From Diadophis punctatus similis (lineage: Eukaryota > Chordata > Lepidosauria > Squamata > Dipsadidae): a DNA stretch of 64,000 nt. The DNA is taken from NCBI GenBank assembly GCA_023053685.1, contig JALIGW010000159.1, positions 87,501 to 151,500 of the forward strand. Direction: 5' to 3'. The position numbers were made by a program, and so were the translations under genes. Every line of letters starts with the position of its first letter. The stretch's first letter is position 1. The notes beneath the pieces were generated by a model. The model made no database searches. It was given only the letters and a program-made list of their open reading frames with translations, and was not told the DNA's origin. Shown here piece by piece: positions 33,230 through 44,251 of the stretch.

Positions 33230-33855
33230 TCAAGATCACATGAAGTGTTAATCCCCACTTTATAATGCCTTGCTAAGGCCACACTTGGAATACTGCATTC
33301 AGTTTTGGTCGCCACGATGTAAAAAAGATGTTGAGACTCTAGAAAGTGTGCAGAGAAGAGCAACAAAGATGATTAGGGGACTGGAGGCTGAAACATATGA
33401 AGAATGGTTGCTGGAATAGGGTATGGCTAGTCTGATGAAAGGAAGGACTCGGGGTGACATGATAGCAGTGTTCCAATATCTCAGGGGTTGCCACAAAGAA
33501 GAGGGAGTCAAGCTATTCTCCAAAGCCCCTGAAGGCAGGACAAGAAGCAATGGGTGGAAACTAATCAAGGAGAGAAACAACCTAGAACTAAGAGGAAATT
33601 TCCTGACAGTGAGAACAATTGATCAGTGGAACAACTTGCCTCCAGAAGTAGTGAATGCTCCAACACTGGAAGTTTTTAAGAAGAGATTGGACAACCATTT
33701 GTCTGAAATGGTATAGGGTTTCCTGTCTGAGCAGGGGGTTGGACTAGAAGACCTCCAAGGTCCCTTCCAACTATTCTATTCTATTCTATTCTATTCTATT
33801 CTATTCTATTCTATTCTATTCTATTCTATTCTATTCTATTCTATTCTATTCTATT
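33230..33855 (+). mobile_element. CR1 LINE 3' end with long (ATTCT)n tail
   Basis: Plus-strand CR1 from the [10 protein letters not shown] equivalent to the 3' terminus (ggttggactagaagacctcc), followed by about 80 bp of (ATTCT)n. The coding frame 33423-33716 is open to the natural stop (DNHLSEMV), so this is one of the better-preserved copies. Confidence 0.93.
33423..33716 (+). pseudogene. CR1 ORF2 C-terminal fragment (97 codons)
   Basis: Contains GRTRGDMIAVFQYLRGCHKE, GVKLFSKAPEGRTRSNGWKL and RTIDQWNNLPPEVVNAP, ending DNHLSEMV at the native stop. No reverse transcriptase motifs are included. Confidence 0.8.
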
Positions 33856-34345
33856 TCTTTCCACAAGTAGCATGTATGTGGGAGTTATCATATTTATGAA
33901 CGTGTCTTTCTTTCTATAAACCAAATAAATAAGAAAACCAAATAAATAAATAAATAAACCACACCAGAATGTTTAGTAATGGTGCAGTCTGATTTCAAAT
34001 TCTTCCAGACAGCCAACAACAACCTCTAGAGTGTGACTAATTTAAGGGGAAAAAATAGCATCTTTTTTGTTGACAGTTTGCTTGACTTATAGAAAGAACT
34101 GGTCTACAAGTGCAAGTAATGGTCATATTTCTTTTTTGCTATGATCCCTGAAGCCTGCTGAAGACTGAAGTAAGCTCCATAAGAAAGAAGATATCTGCGC
34201 TGAATGTTTTATTTACCACTGATAGATGCAATGCTGACTTTCCTCCTCTTTCCCTCCCTAGTATATCACTAGGATACCCATGCAGGACTTTCTCCATTTC
34301 AAATTAATCCATGGGTTTGTTAACACTGATGAAGTTTTAGTACTG
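33856..34345. other. No recognised feature except a short (AAAT)n
   Basis: (AAAT)n at about 33922-33958. Otherwise nothing recognised. Confidence 0.5.
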
Positions 34346-34519
34346 CTTCAAAAGCCTTAGTAAGACCATACTTGGAATACTGTATCCAATTTTGGTCGCC
34401 ACGATATAAAAAAGATGTCGAGACTCTGGAAAGAGTGCCGAGAAGAGCAACAAAGGTGATTAGGAGACAGAAGGCTAAAACGTATGAAGAACGGTTGCAG
34501 GAATTGGGTATGTCTAGTC

Positions 34520-35282
34520 CAGTGCTCCCCAACCTTTTGTCACCCTCGGCACACCATAGCCTCTCCCAAAATTCCACGGCACACCACATACAAAAATTGG
34601 ATAAAAAACAAATATAATCTTCAAAATATTGTTTTGAAGAGTATAATAGTATAGGAATGTCAAACTGGGCATAACAGAATTACTTGATTTATTATTTTAT
34701 TTCATAATTAGGTAGGTCAGTGGTGGCCAACCTTAATGATACCATGCGCCAATTGGCCCATGCGTCCCGGGTGGGCGGGCCTGCCTGGATGCCGCCATTT
34801 GAGTTTTGCCCTCTGCGCATGCGCAGAACGCTGTGCGCATGCGCAGAGGGCAAAAGACCGCAAATGGCGGCATCCAGGTGGGCGGGGGAAGTGGCTGGGG
34901 GCCACTTCCCCCACCTGCTTCTTCGGCTTGAGTTTTAAAAGAAAGCAAAACATGGGCGGGAGAGGCAGGTCTTGCTCATTAAGCCTCACTGCAGCGGCCA
35001 GCAGGCTTAATGACCAGACCTGCCTCTCCCGCCCGCGTCTTGCTGTCTTTTAAAACTCAAGCCGAGGCGGCTTGAGTTTTAAAAGACAGCAAGTCATGCG
35101 GGCGGGAGAGGCGTCAGCCATTGGATGATTGCAATGCGCCACTTGCAATCATCCAATGCGCCACATTTGGCGCATGCGCCACGGTTTGGCCACCCCTGAA
35201 TGACGCGAGCTTTTGCCGCGGCACACTTGGCATGGCCTCACGGCACACCAGTGTGCCACGGCACACCGGTTGGGGAGCACTG
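34520..35282. mobile_element. hAT-type element, 763 bp, perfect 8-bp duplication
   Basis: It starts cagtgctccccaacc and ends ggttggggagcactg, a perfect 15-bp terminal inverted repeat. It is flanked by gtctagtc (34512-34519, 35283-35290). It contains a second pair of hAT-like ends (34708-35198). No transposase frame. Confidence 0.93.
34708..35198. mobile_element. Inner hAT-like element
   Basis: It starts cagtggtggccaacc and ends gtttggccacccctg. The ends pair as an inverted repeat but I see no matching duplication (aggtaggt versus aatgacgc). The interior holds a long hairpin (gcttgagttttaaaag with its complement) and two gcgcatgcgc palindromes. Confidence 0.6.
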
Positions 35283-35693
35283 GTCTAGTCTATTGAAAAG
35301 AAGGACTGGGGTGACATGATAGCAGTGCTCCAATATTTGAGGGGATGCCACAAAGAAGAATGGGTCAAGCTATTTTCCAAAGCACCAGAAGACAAGACAA
35401 AAAGCAATGGATGGAAACTAATCAAGGAGAGAAGCAACCAAGGAGAAATTTCCTAACCATGAGAACAATCAATCCGTGGAACGGCTTACCTTCAGAAGCT
35501 GTGGGTGCTCCATCACTGGAGGCTTTTAAGAAGAGACCGGACAGACACTTGTCTGGCTTTTGCAGGGGGTGGAGTAGAAGACCTCCAAGGTCCCTTCCAA
35601 CTCTGTTATTCTGTTATTAATATGCCAAAAGCAAGAGTTTTCCATGATCATAAGAAAAGCAATTTTTCTGTGGACTTCTTGAAGCTATCCTAA

Positions 35694-35745
35694 TACAGGT
35701 AGTCCTTGACTTACAACAGATCATTTAGTGACTGTTCAAAGTTAT
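35694..35745. mobile_element. MITE-2 left end
   Basis: acaggtagtccttgacttac to cattt agtgactgttcaaag, truncated. Confidence 0.6.
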
Positions 35746-35751
35746 GATAGA

Positions 35752-35867
35752 CTCCCGAGGATTGGAGCTCACCCCATTGCATGGCACTCGGGTTTTGAAC
35801 CCAGGTTGTCAGCTTTCCAGCTGACAAGCCCAGTGACTCAACCACTGAACTACTGTACCACCCTTAT
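35752..35867 (-). mobile_element. tRNA-SINE-3 head fragment
   Basis: The minus-strand tRNA-like head (gtcagctttccagctgacaa and gactcaaccactgaactact) matches the head of the SINE at 44252. The body is absent. Confidence 0.65.
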
Positions 35868-36311
35868 GATGATCTTGACATAATTAATAGAAACTCTAGT
35901 ATTTTCCCATCATGAGCTGAAATTGTGCTAAAAGTTTCATCAGGAAAGTAAGGATACATTATTTGGCCAGAATATAATGGTGACAACAGGACTGAGTTTC
36001 AACTCAATGCAGGAAATGGAGTTTGGGGGCTGCTTATTTAAGGCACATGTTTGGAGAACAAGAAGCAATTCAAACATGGATTGAAGATGTGACCAAGCCC
36101 TAACCAGCATTTTGGTTTACTTTGCTTGTGCTGGTTGAACTGAGATAACTGTCATGAACCAATCCAGATCTCTGAATTAGTCACACGAACTAAGAAGGAT
36201 GGGATTCAAATTTCCCCACAGTCATGAAAATTACAGTGATCTTGAGTTATCAAGATCTCTTAGGCCAATTCTTTCCCAGGATTGTTGGAAGCATCCAATG
36301 GCAGGGCTGAG
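35868..36311. other. No recognised feature
   Basis: No feature recognised. Confidence 0.45.
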
Positions 36312-36905
36312 AGATACAGATACAGATTAACAGAGTTGGAAGGGACCTTGTAGGTCATCTAGTTCACCACCACCCCTGCCCAAGCAGGAGACACTACACC
36401 ATTTCTGACAAATGTCAGTCCGATCTCTTCTTGAAAGCCTCCAGTGATGAAGCTCCTACAACTTCTGAAGGCAAGCTGTTCCATTCGTTGATTGTTCTCA
36501 CTGTCAGAAAATTTCTCCTTATTTCTAGGTTGAATCTCTTCTTGATCAGTTTCCAACCATTATTCCTTGTCTGGCCTTCAGGTGCCTTGGAGAATAGCTT
36601 GACCCCTTCCTCTCTGTGGCAGCCCCTCAAATATTGGAACACTGCTATTATGTCTCCCCTGGTCCTTCTCTTCACTAGACGAGCCATGGCCAGTTCCTGC
36701 AACCGTTCATCATATGTTTTAGCCTCCAGTCCCCTAATCATCCTGGTTGCTCTTCTCTGCACTTTTTCTAGAGTCTCAACATCTTTTTTATAGTGTGGTG
36801 ACCAAAACCAGATGCAGTATTCTAGGTGTGGTCTTACCAAGGCTTTATAGAGTGGTATTAGTACCTCACTTGAACTTGATTGTATCCCTCTTTGAAAGAA
36901 GGTAA
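36312..36905 (-). mobile_element. CR1 LINE 3' end, second subfamily
   Basis: Minus-strand CR1 whose 3' end reads gaagggaccttgtaggtca, slightly different from the usual ggaccttggaggtct. The coding part is open for 167 codons. Confidence 0.9.
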
Positions 36906-36918
36906 GCTGTAACGGCAA
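36415..36918 (-). pseudogene. CR1 ORF2 C-terminal fragment (167 codons)
   Basis: The longest CR1 coding remnant here. It runs from [20 protein letters not shown] (about residues 19-38) through LEKVQRRATRMIRGLEAKTY and GVKLFSKAPEGQTRNNGWKL to FLTVRTINEWNSLPSEVVG, and stops before the family's normal C-terminus. Reverse transcriptase motifs lie upstream and are absent. Confidence 0.8.
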
Positions 36919-37535
36919 AAATCAGTGCACAATCTTTCATGTGTTTAGCATCCCACCTATGGGCCCAAACTCAAATGTTGGGACAAATGTAAATGTAATT
37001 TAAATAAAAAATTGAACAAACATAATTACCACCCCCATGCACACACCATGCATTCAATAATTGTCATTCAGCATGGCTGGTTGCTAACTAATTTATTAGA
37101 CATCTGTCCGCCATATGCACCATTTCTCTGCAAAAGTGAAGCCTTGTGACATTGTCATGTAGCTCACTCTTCCCCAACTTGGCGCCCTCCAAGTGAGTTG
37201 GTGGGATTCCCAGAATCACCAGCTGGTGTGGCCAGGTATCAAACTGAAAGAGGATGGTGTGCGCGCAGAATGATGATCATATTTCACTCCCTTGGTTGAG
37301 AATATTGTGATTGCCAGAAGAAAACTTCAGTTGGGATGCAAATAAATTTTGAGGAAGAGGTTGAATGGATGACTTTAATCATACTGATCTTCTCACAAAA
37401 GCTGAAGTCAGAAGGAGCTGGTTCTTAATCATCTGCAATTTGTTTTATTATCATCCAATTATCCCAAATTGTACAAATTTCTTATTAGCCTGATTATCAT
37501 AGCGCAAACTTCTCCACCTCTGAAGATAACAGATA
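36919..37535. other. No recognised feature
   Basis: No gene or known repeat recognised. Confidence 0.5.
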
Positions 37536-37543
37536 GGAGAACA

Positions 37544-37967
37544 CAGTGGTGGGTTCCTACCGGTGCGGTCCACTCTATAGCACCGGTAACGGCGGGCTGG
37601 TGACATCATCAAGAGGCTACCGACCCGGTGCGGTTGGTTGCCGGTGCCTAGGAGCCGCCATCTTTTTTTGTGAATTTTTTTGTGATTTTTTGCTTCTGCG
37701 CATGAGTGGAAGCAAAATCGTGCCAAAATCTCATGAGGGGACGCGCGTGTGTGCGAGATTTCAGCGAGATTTCGCTTCCACGCATGCGCGGAAGCAAAAA
37801 ATCACCAAAATCGCACGCATGTGTGCGTCCCCTCGTGAGATTTCGGTGCGATTTTGCTTCCACGCATGCGCAGAAGCAAAATTGCACGAGCGTGCGTGCA
37901 TGCACACAAAATGTGGTGATGCGCACGCAGCGCACCGGTAGCAAGGTAGGTGAGCAACCCACCCCTG
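37544..37967. mobile_element. hAT-CGGTG element, 424 bp
   Basis: It starts cagtggtgggttcctaccgg and ends gagcaacccacccctg. Flanks are ggagaaca (37536-37543) and ggagaata (37968-37975), 7 of 8 matching. The interior repeats gaagcaaaatc in both orientations, with cacgcatgcgcgg palindromes. Confidence 0.88.
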
Positions 37968-37980
37968 GGAGAATAGATTT

Positions 37981-38138
<158 letters not shown>

Positions 38139-38330
38139 TGGAACCTCTCTAAGTCAACATCCCATGTTCTTTGTACCAAAAACTTGTATGGGTCGCAGTT
38201 CAGGAATCAGATTTCTTTTTATAACATATAATGTGTAACAACACACTTCTTAATCATATCGTCATTTGTTTCATTTTAATTGTAGTTAACAATCAATCAA
38301 ATCAAATCAAATCAAATAAAACAATCAAAT

Positions 38331-38545
38331 GGTATAGGGCAGGGGTAGGCAAAGTTGGCTCTTCTATGACTCGTGGACTTCAACTCCCAGAATTCCTGAG
38401 CTAGCATGATTGACTCAGGAATTTTGGGAGTTGAAGTCCACGAGTCATAGAAGAGCCAACTTTGCCTACCCCTGGTATAGGGTCTGCTGCTTGAGCAGGG
38501 GATTGGGCTAGAAGACCTCCAAGGTCCCTTCCAGCTCTACTCTGA
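38331..38545 (+). mobile_element. CR1 LINE extreme 3' end, split by a MITE
   Basis: Only gtataggg and the bases after it are present: gtctgctgcttgagcagggg to ccaaggtcccttccagctct. This is a very short 5'-truncated CR1 that nevertheless received a MITE. Confidence 0.85.
38340..38474. mobile_element. Fold-back hAT-type MITE, 135 bp, in CR1
   Basis: It starts caggggtaggcaaag and ends ctttgcctacccctg. It is a near-perfect hairpin over its whole length, flanked by gtataggg (38332-38339, 38475-38482). It shares the inner core tggacttcaactcccagaatt with the element at 5515, although its outer ends differ. Confidence 0.93.
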
Positions 38546-39414
38546 TTGATTGAATTCAACCCAACCCAACCCAACTCAATGCAATGCAGTTACCTTTAGT
38601 TTTGACCAGTAACTACCAGCCTAACTTTCAAAATCAAGCTTGACACTTAGACTTCCCAAAGCAGTGATTCCTTCTGTTGAAAGTTCAACTATCAGTTGGT
38701 TCCTTGCATTGTGATGAACGATCTGAGTGGTAAATTGCAGTACTTGGATCTTGAGACAGCTCCTGAAACACTTTCAGCCTTTGTTCAGCAACAAATATTG
38801 AACAAAGTATGGCTAATTTTGTCATTACAGAGCTGCACTGATGCCCTGATTTTCAGCCAGCAGAAATTTTGCTGTTGTGATATTTAATTTTGCAAACCTA
38901 AAAGAACAACAGAGTTATTGTCTCCTGCCGTCCATTAATCTTGCCAAATAGGAAAAGCAGGAAGACATCTACCATATGTTTATCCAATATTTACAAAGCC
39001 ATACTTCTACTCAGACCCAATTTATAACGTTGAACTCTAATGTTAAGTACTCTTACCTATTATGCTCGGGGAAAAAAAGATGATCAATTTACTCTGCAAG
39101 GAGATGTACATAAACTTTCCTGCCAGATAAATTAGATTTCAAGTGTAGGTCTTCAAAAGAGAACCTTGATCCATTAGCAAATAAATTCGCTACTTTATGA
39201 ATCCTTTGTATGCAACTGACACAAGTTATTTACTGAATCATCGTGTTACATGGACGGTATTTCACTAGCAGTCACAGCTACCTGGACGGGTCAAATATAT
39301 TCTAGGACAGAAGGATTGCAACAATCGCAACAGACATTTCAGTGACCATTCAAAGTATCTTGTAGCGTCTTTCATTCACATCATGCCAACTCTTTATGGT
39401 TGTGGGTCATAAAA
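38546..39414. other. No recognised feature
   Basis: Apparently unique. Short CCCAA repeats at 38559-38573. Confidence 0.5.
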
Positions 39415-39560
39415 TAATTGGAGGTTTTTAAGAGGAGGCTGGATAATTACCACTTGAGGATGGTTTTGAAGATAGTTTAATTGGTTTTCCTTCCCATTGC
39501 AAGGGATTGGATTAGCTATTCCTTGTGATTACTTCCAATTCCATAATCCTATAATTCTAA
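39415..39560 (+). mobile_element. Old diverged CR1 3' end
   Basis: ggaggtttttaagaggaggc followed by gcaagggattggattagct fits a degenerate CR1 3' end, clearly older than the others. Confidence 0.5.
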
Positions 39561-39779
39561 AACTAGTGTGGAGTACAAATGGACTGCTGAAATCCTTCAT
39601 CGAGGGGGAAAATGGATGGGGAGTGTCTCTGAATTTCCCCAAAGAACAGGGGGGTGGGAAATTCTGCCCATCCCTCAAAGATAGGACTCATTTTTAGCAG
39701 CAACAATAGCACTACTGAAGAAAAACCCCCAGGATAAATTTTCTCCTGATTTCTTCTATCCTTGGGCTATAATTGAATA

Positions 39780-40030
39780 TAATAATAATTTATTGTCATT
39801 GTATGTGTATACACAGTACACCCATACAACAAAATTCACATAATGCTTCAAGACAAGTCCCAACACACATAGCAATCCCCACCCGCCACGAATTCCCCAC
39901 CCTGAACCACTCAAACATCCATACAACAGACCAAATAATACTATCCAACAGCTCACTGATGGATACCCTTCAATTCATTATTAAGTGCAATTATAGCTCT
40001 AGGATAAAAACTAGAGGAATGGGAAGCCAG
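39780..40030 (-). mobile_element. LINE 3' end related to LINE C
   Basis: Minus strand. The 3' terminus tttattgtcattgtatgtgt is at 39788-39807. The end of coding sequence reads SFYPRAIIALNNELK before a stop, matching the C-terminal motif of LINE C (KNSFFLNAITLLNK). The 3' end differs, so this is another family of the same group. Confidence 0.6.
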
Positions 40031-40254
40031 AGAAACTGCCAGTCACTGGAGAGAGTATAGAAAAAAAACCAATAAACTACAATTGGCAGGTTTGCACAAT
40101 GCACCCAAGCCATAAAATTTAGTGCAGGAAATCTGGATTTATCATTACTATTAGCTTTAATAACTCCTAGGATGACTTTGGGCCAGGCGTTTCCTACAAC
40201 TTGACTTCACTGAATTGTGGTGAGGGCAAAAGGAAGGGAGATTTCCGTACAATC
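40031..40254. other. No recognised feature
   Basis: No feature recognised. Confidence 0.4.
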
Positions 40255-41095
40255 TTTTGGAGCCCCTGGAGAAAAAAATTGGAACAGATCAAAGACCAAC
40301 AAAGAGGATAACGGGCCTGGTGACTAAACCATATGATGAACAATTGAGGAAACTAGGTAAGTCTATACTAACAAAGAGAAGGACTAGGGATGTCATGATA
40401 GTCATCTTCCAATATTGAGGGTCTGTCACAGAGTGGGTAGACCTATTCTCCAAAAACCAGAGGGCAGAACAAGAAGCGATGAGTGAAAGATCATTAAAGA
40501 GAGATCCAGCCTAAAACTAAGGAGAAATTTCTTGACAGCAAGAGCAATCAATCAGTGGAAACCAGTGGTGGGTTCCTACCAGTGCAATCTACTCTATGGC
40601 ACTGGTAGTGGCCGGCGGATTGTGAAATTTGCGAACGATGGCTCCGGTGCCATCTTCGCCGGTCCGTCACGCGCCACTATCTTTTCCCCCAAATTTTTCG
40701 GCTTTTTTTGCTTCCTGCACATGTGCCGAAGCAAAATCTCATGAGGGGACACGCGTGCGAGATTTTGACGAGATTTTGCTTTCACGCATGCACGGAAGCA
40801 AAAAATCATCAACATTGCATGCGTGCTCACATCCCCTCGCAAGATTTTGGTGCGATTTTGCTTCTGTGTATGCATGGAAGCGAAATCGCATGAGGGGGTG
40901 CACATGCGCAACATGGCGATGCGCACACAGCGCACCGATAGCGAGGTAAGAGCAACCCGCCCCTGAGTGGAACGGCTTGCCTCTGGAAGTTGTGAGTGCT
41001 CCATTACTAGAGAAGAGACTGGACAGCCATTTTTCTGGAATGGTATAGGGTCTCTTCCCTGAGAAAGGGGTTGGATTATTATTCTATGTTCTAAA
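40255..41095 (+). mobile_element. Diverged CR1 LINE 3' end, split by an hAT element
   Basis: A plus-strand CR1 with many substitutions (ggaacagatcaaagaccaac, agaaggactagggatgtcat), ending gaaaggggttggattattat. It is interrupted at 40563-40965. Confidence 0.82.
40563..40965. mobile_element. hAT-CGGTG element, 403 bp
   Basis: It starts cagtggtgggttcctacc and ends agagcaacccgcccctg. The right flank agtggaac (40966-40973) matches the left flank agtggaaac with one extra A. Confidence 0.85.
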
Positions 41096-41178
41096 CAATA
41101 AACAAATCAAATAAACTATGGCTTAAAAATGCCACTGGATACTGGCTGTGTAGCATGCTAGATAGACCATTCTTATAA

Positions 41179-41967
41179 CCTTATTTAATCCCATTCATCA
41201 TCTTCTTTTAATGACCCCATAATCCCTTACGTGGTGGAGTCTGGACAACTGAATGGCGCTGAGTGTTTACTGGCTGGATGTCCTTCCTGTCGCCAATGTG
41301 GAGTTATATGCAACAGATATATTCTCATCGTGCCCAGAGAGAGAGAAATATCTGCCTCTATCTAGCATCGAACTCACAGCCTCCTGAAAGTGCTATTGTG
41401 AGGCGAGAGCTCCACCTCTAGGCCACCACATCACTCAACCTTATTTAATCCCATTCATCATCTTCTTTTAATGACCCCATAATCCCTTACGTGGTGGAGT
41501 CTGGACAACTGAATGGAGCTGAGTGTTTACTGGCTGGATGTCCTTCCTGTCGCCAATGTGGAGTTATATGCCACAGATATATTCTCATCGTGCCCAGAGA
41601 GAGAGAAATATCTGCCTCTATCTAGCATCGAACTCACAGCCTCCTGAAAGTGCTATTGTGAGGCGAGAGCTCCACCTCTAGGCCACCACATCACTCAACC
41701 TTATTTAATCCCATTCATCATCTTCTTTTAATGACCCCATAATCCCTTACGTGGTGGAGTCTGGACAACTGAATGGAGCTGAGTGTTTACTGGCTGGATG
41801 TCCTTCCTGTCGCCAATGTGGAGTTATATGCCACAGATATATTCTCATCGTGCCCAGAGAGAGAGAAATATCTGCCTCTATCTAGCATCGAACTCACAGC
41901 CTCCTGATTGTGAGGCGAGAGCTCCACCTCTAGGCCACCACATCACTCAACCTTATTTAATCCCATT
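41179..41967 (-). repeat. Tandem triplication of a 260-bp SINE-like unit
   Basis: Units start at 41179, 41439 and 41699 (cttatttaatcccattcatc) and differ by only a few substitutions. The third lacks 8 bp (gtgctattgtg shortened near 41908). On the minus strand the unit has a tRNA-like head (tggtggcctagaggtggagc) and B-box-like gagttcgatgc, so it looks like a complete SINE multiplied by unequal exchange or replication slippage rather than by three insertions. Confidence 0.9.
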
Positions 41968-42756
41968 GCCTTGTCCAAATTATAGTTACAAGTTCTTGAA
42001 CTATCTCTGATTATTATTCATTATTATTAGTGTATGGCATTGTTATACTATAGCCAGGAGACCATAATGCTGGTGTAGAGTAGGTGTTTGATTTGCCAAG
42101 GTACCAGCCATGTTGTAGGACACATATTCATGCTTTCCACGGTGCGCCACAGGAAGCTACAGTATGCTGGCTTCACACCAGATGAGCGGCTCTTCCTGCA
42201 GCATTGCCCAGGGCCCCCTCCTTCCCTGGGAAGGTTCAGAGCTGACTGCCTACATGGAGCACCACCTCGTCTCCCCACCAAAGGGGACCCATTTATCCCA
42301 ACAGTGATCATCACTGTGTACCCCCCACAATTTTATTACTGTTTCATATCAGTTTAGCATTTTGCTCCGCAATAATTATTTCTTTATTTTCTCGGCTTTT
42401 TGAAAAGAATCGCATCAATGTTGCTTAGGAAAATCTATATGATTTTCTTGGCTTCGGAGCCATGAATGTGAATATTGCATGATGATGCATCCATTTTTTA
42501 TCAGGAAAAAAAAGGTATTTAAAAATATATATTTTGAGAACTTTTCTCCCCCAAATGTTCCAGTGCCATGTTGCTAGGATACGGTGAACATATTGGAAAC
42601 AGAGCTCACTTTTTTGTAGCATAGCCAAACTCTTAATACAGAATTAGAAAAATTGGTAGTGTTGTTAAACACAATAAAAATACTATAAACATTTGCAAAT
42701 ATAATTATCAATAGCTTAATTTGTATTATTACTATTCCAATTTTGACAGATAAACA
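41968..42756. other. Unassigned sequence
   Basis: Contains a GC-richer block at 42090-42330 with an 89-codon plus-strand ORF (42088-42357). I recognise neither its translation nor the DNA as a known repeat or gene. Confidence 0.4.
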
Positions 42757-42764
42757 ATCTAAAT

Positions 42765-42898
42765 CAGGGCTGTTGAACTCGCGGCCCGCAGGCCAGATGC
42801 GCCACATGCTGGCCATACCCACGCCCGGTTTAGCGAAGGGGAAAAAAGTCCCAATACATTACGTGATGCTGCCGTGACGACATGAGTTTGACACCCCG
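42765..42898. mobile_element. hAT-type MITE, 134 bp, perfect 8-bp duplication
   Basis: It starts cagggctgttgaactcgcgg, ends atgagtttgacaccccg, and is flanked by atctaaat at 42757-42764 and 42899-42906. Confidence 0.9.
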
Positions 42899-42906
42899 AT
42901 CTAAAT

Positions 42907-44251
42907 TATTGCAAACTAAAACTGATAGCAAGAAAGTAATACTCTGCAGAAAGTTGTACAGAGGTTTGATTTCAAGGACGTCAGCCCTGGGAAAGGAATT
43001 TACAGTGGCGTCTGAGACACCGGGTTCCCAAAACATCAGAACAGAATCTGATTGGACTACTCTCTGTCATGCTGTGATTTATTGCCTGTTGTATGTATAT
43101 GCAGGGAGCTGCATCCCTATTCATTATAATGGTTCATTCCTGAGCAAGTGATTGATATTTTCTTGTACGCACGTGCGCATTCCAATCTCCGTTCTACCCT
43201 TCTTCTTCTGGCTTCCATTGAGGGAAGTCGCACATTTTATATCAGGCATGTAATTAATTAGGATTTATTGTTTTTGTACCGAAATAAATATTTTAATTAG
43301 AATCTTTAAACTGCGGTTTTATTTCTAAATGTTTGAATTCTGGGAAAAGATCTATATCGCCTCTGTGAGATAAATTCTCACTCCGTCACTTTCCCAGGGG
43401 GGGAGGGTTTTGGACATTGGAGATTGCTTTCAATATATGATTTTCATGCAGTTTTTCTTAAGAGCTTGCTTTGCTCATGCTGCACTCAGCATCTCTAGTA
43501 AAAAGTATCTTTTCTTGTAACACCTATGGAGTCGAGGGTTGTTCTTTCCTAGGGAGCAGGCTGTGGTCACTCTGACATTGGCAAGACATATTTGAGTAAA
43601 GCACTTTTCGAGCATTAACAGTGTAAACTGCCTTTCCTATTTGGCCAACTCTTTTCTCTCTTTATAAATCGCAGTACCCCTGTGTCAGCTACAAGCAATA
43701 GCTTCTCCGTACAGTTCTTGCATCCCACTACAGAATTCGTGGAGAGACTAAAGAAGATGGCAGCAATTATGGAAGAGAAGAATGCTACATCACAAAACAG
43801 AAATAGTCTGATTGCTGTAGCATGCTTAGTGGAAAGGTTAATCACAGATTACAACTCCTCAAAGGATAGCGGGACGAGTGGCATCTTTTCTTCGCGAGAC
43901 CCTCAATTGATAGCTCAGTACATTTTTTCCCCCTCCTAGTGCCGTTACATTAAATTACAGTGCCCAAGGAGAGTAACTCTGAATATTAAAAAGAATCCTT
44001 TTACAATGTTCTAATAAGGATGAATATTTATTTGAGACACGGACTATGTTTCAGAGCTGGAAAGTGAATTAAATGTCTACTTTGGAGGAATGGGGAGAGA
44101 TACCCCAAAGGTTATGACAGAGCCAGGCAGCCAAACATTTAACCATGCTCAATGCAGTCAAGCTGAAGAATGCTCCTTAGGAAGGAGAATGGATTGTGAG
44201 CTATGCCTTCCCATTCGATGATAACTCTTTGTGTGATGGTAACATTGTTGA
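42907..44251. other. No recognised feature
   Basis: Apparently unique sequence. An 85-codon plus-strand ORF at 43682-43939, preceded by a pyrimidine tract and AG at about 43672, has no motif I recognise. Confidence 0.45.

Larger units (their letters stand above)
34346..35622 (+). mobile_element. CR1 LINE 3' end, split by an hAT-type element
   Basis: Plus-strand CR1 34346-34519 ([20 protein letters not shown]) and 35283-35622, ending ccaaggtcccttccaactct. The two halves join at the gtctagtc site. Confidence 0.9.

Noticed and set aside
41179..41967. CRISPR-like array
   Set aside because: Units are 260 bp with no unique spacers, in a vertebrate genome. It is a tandem SINE.
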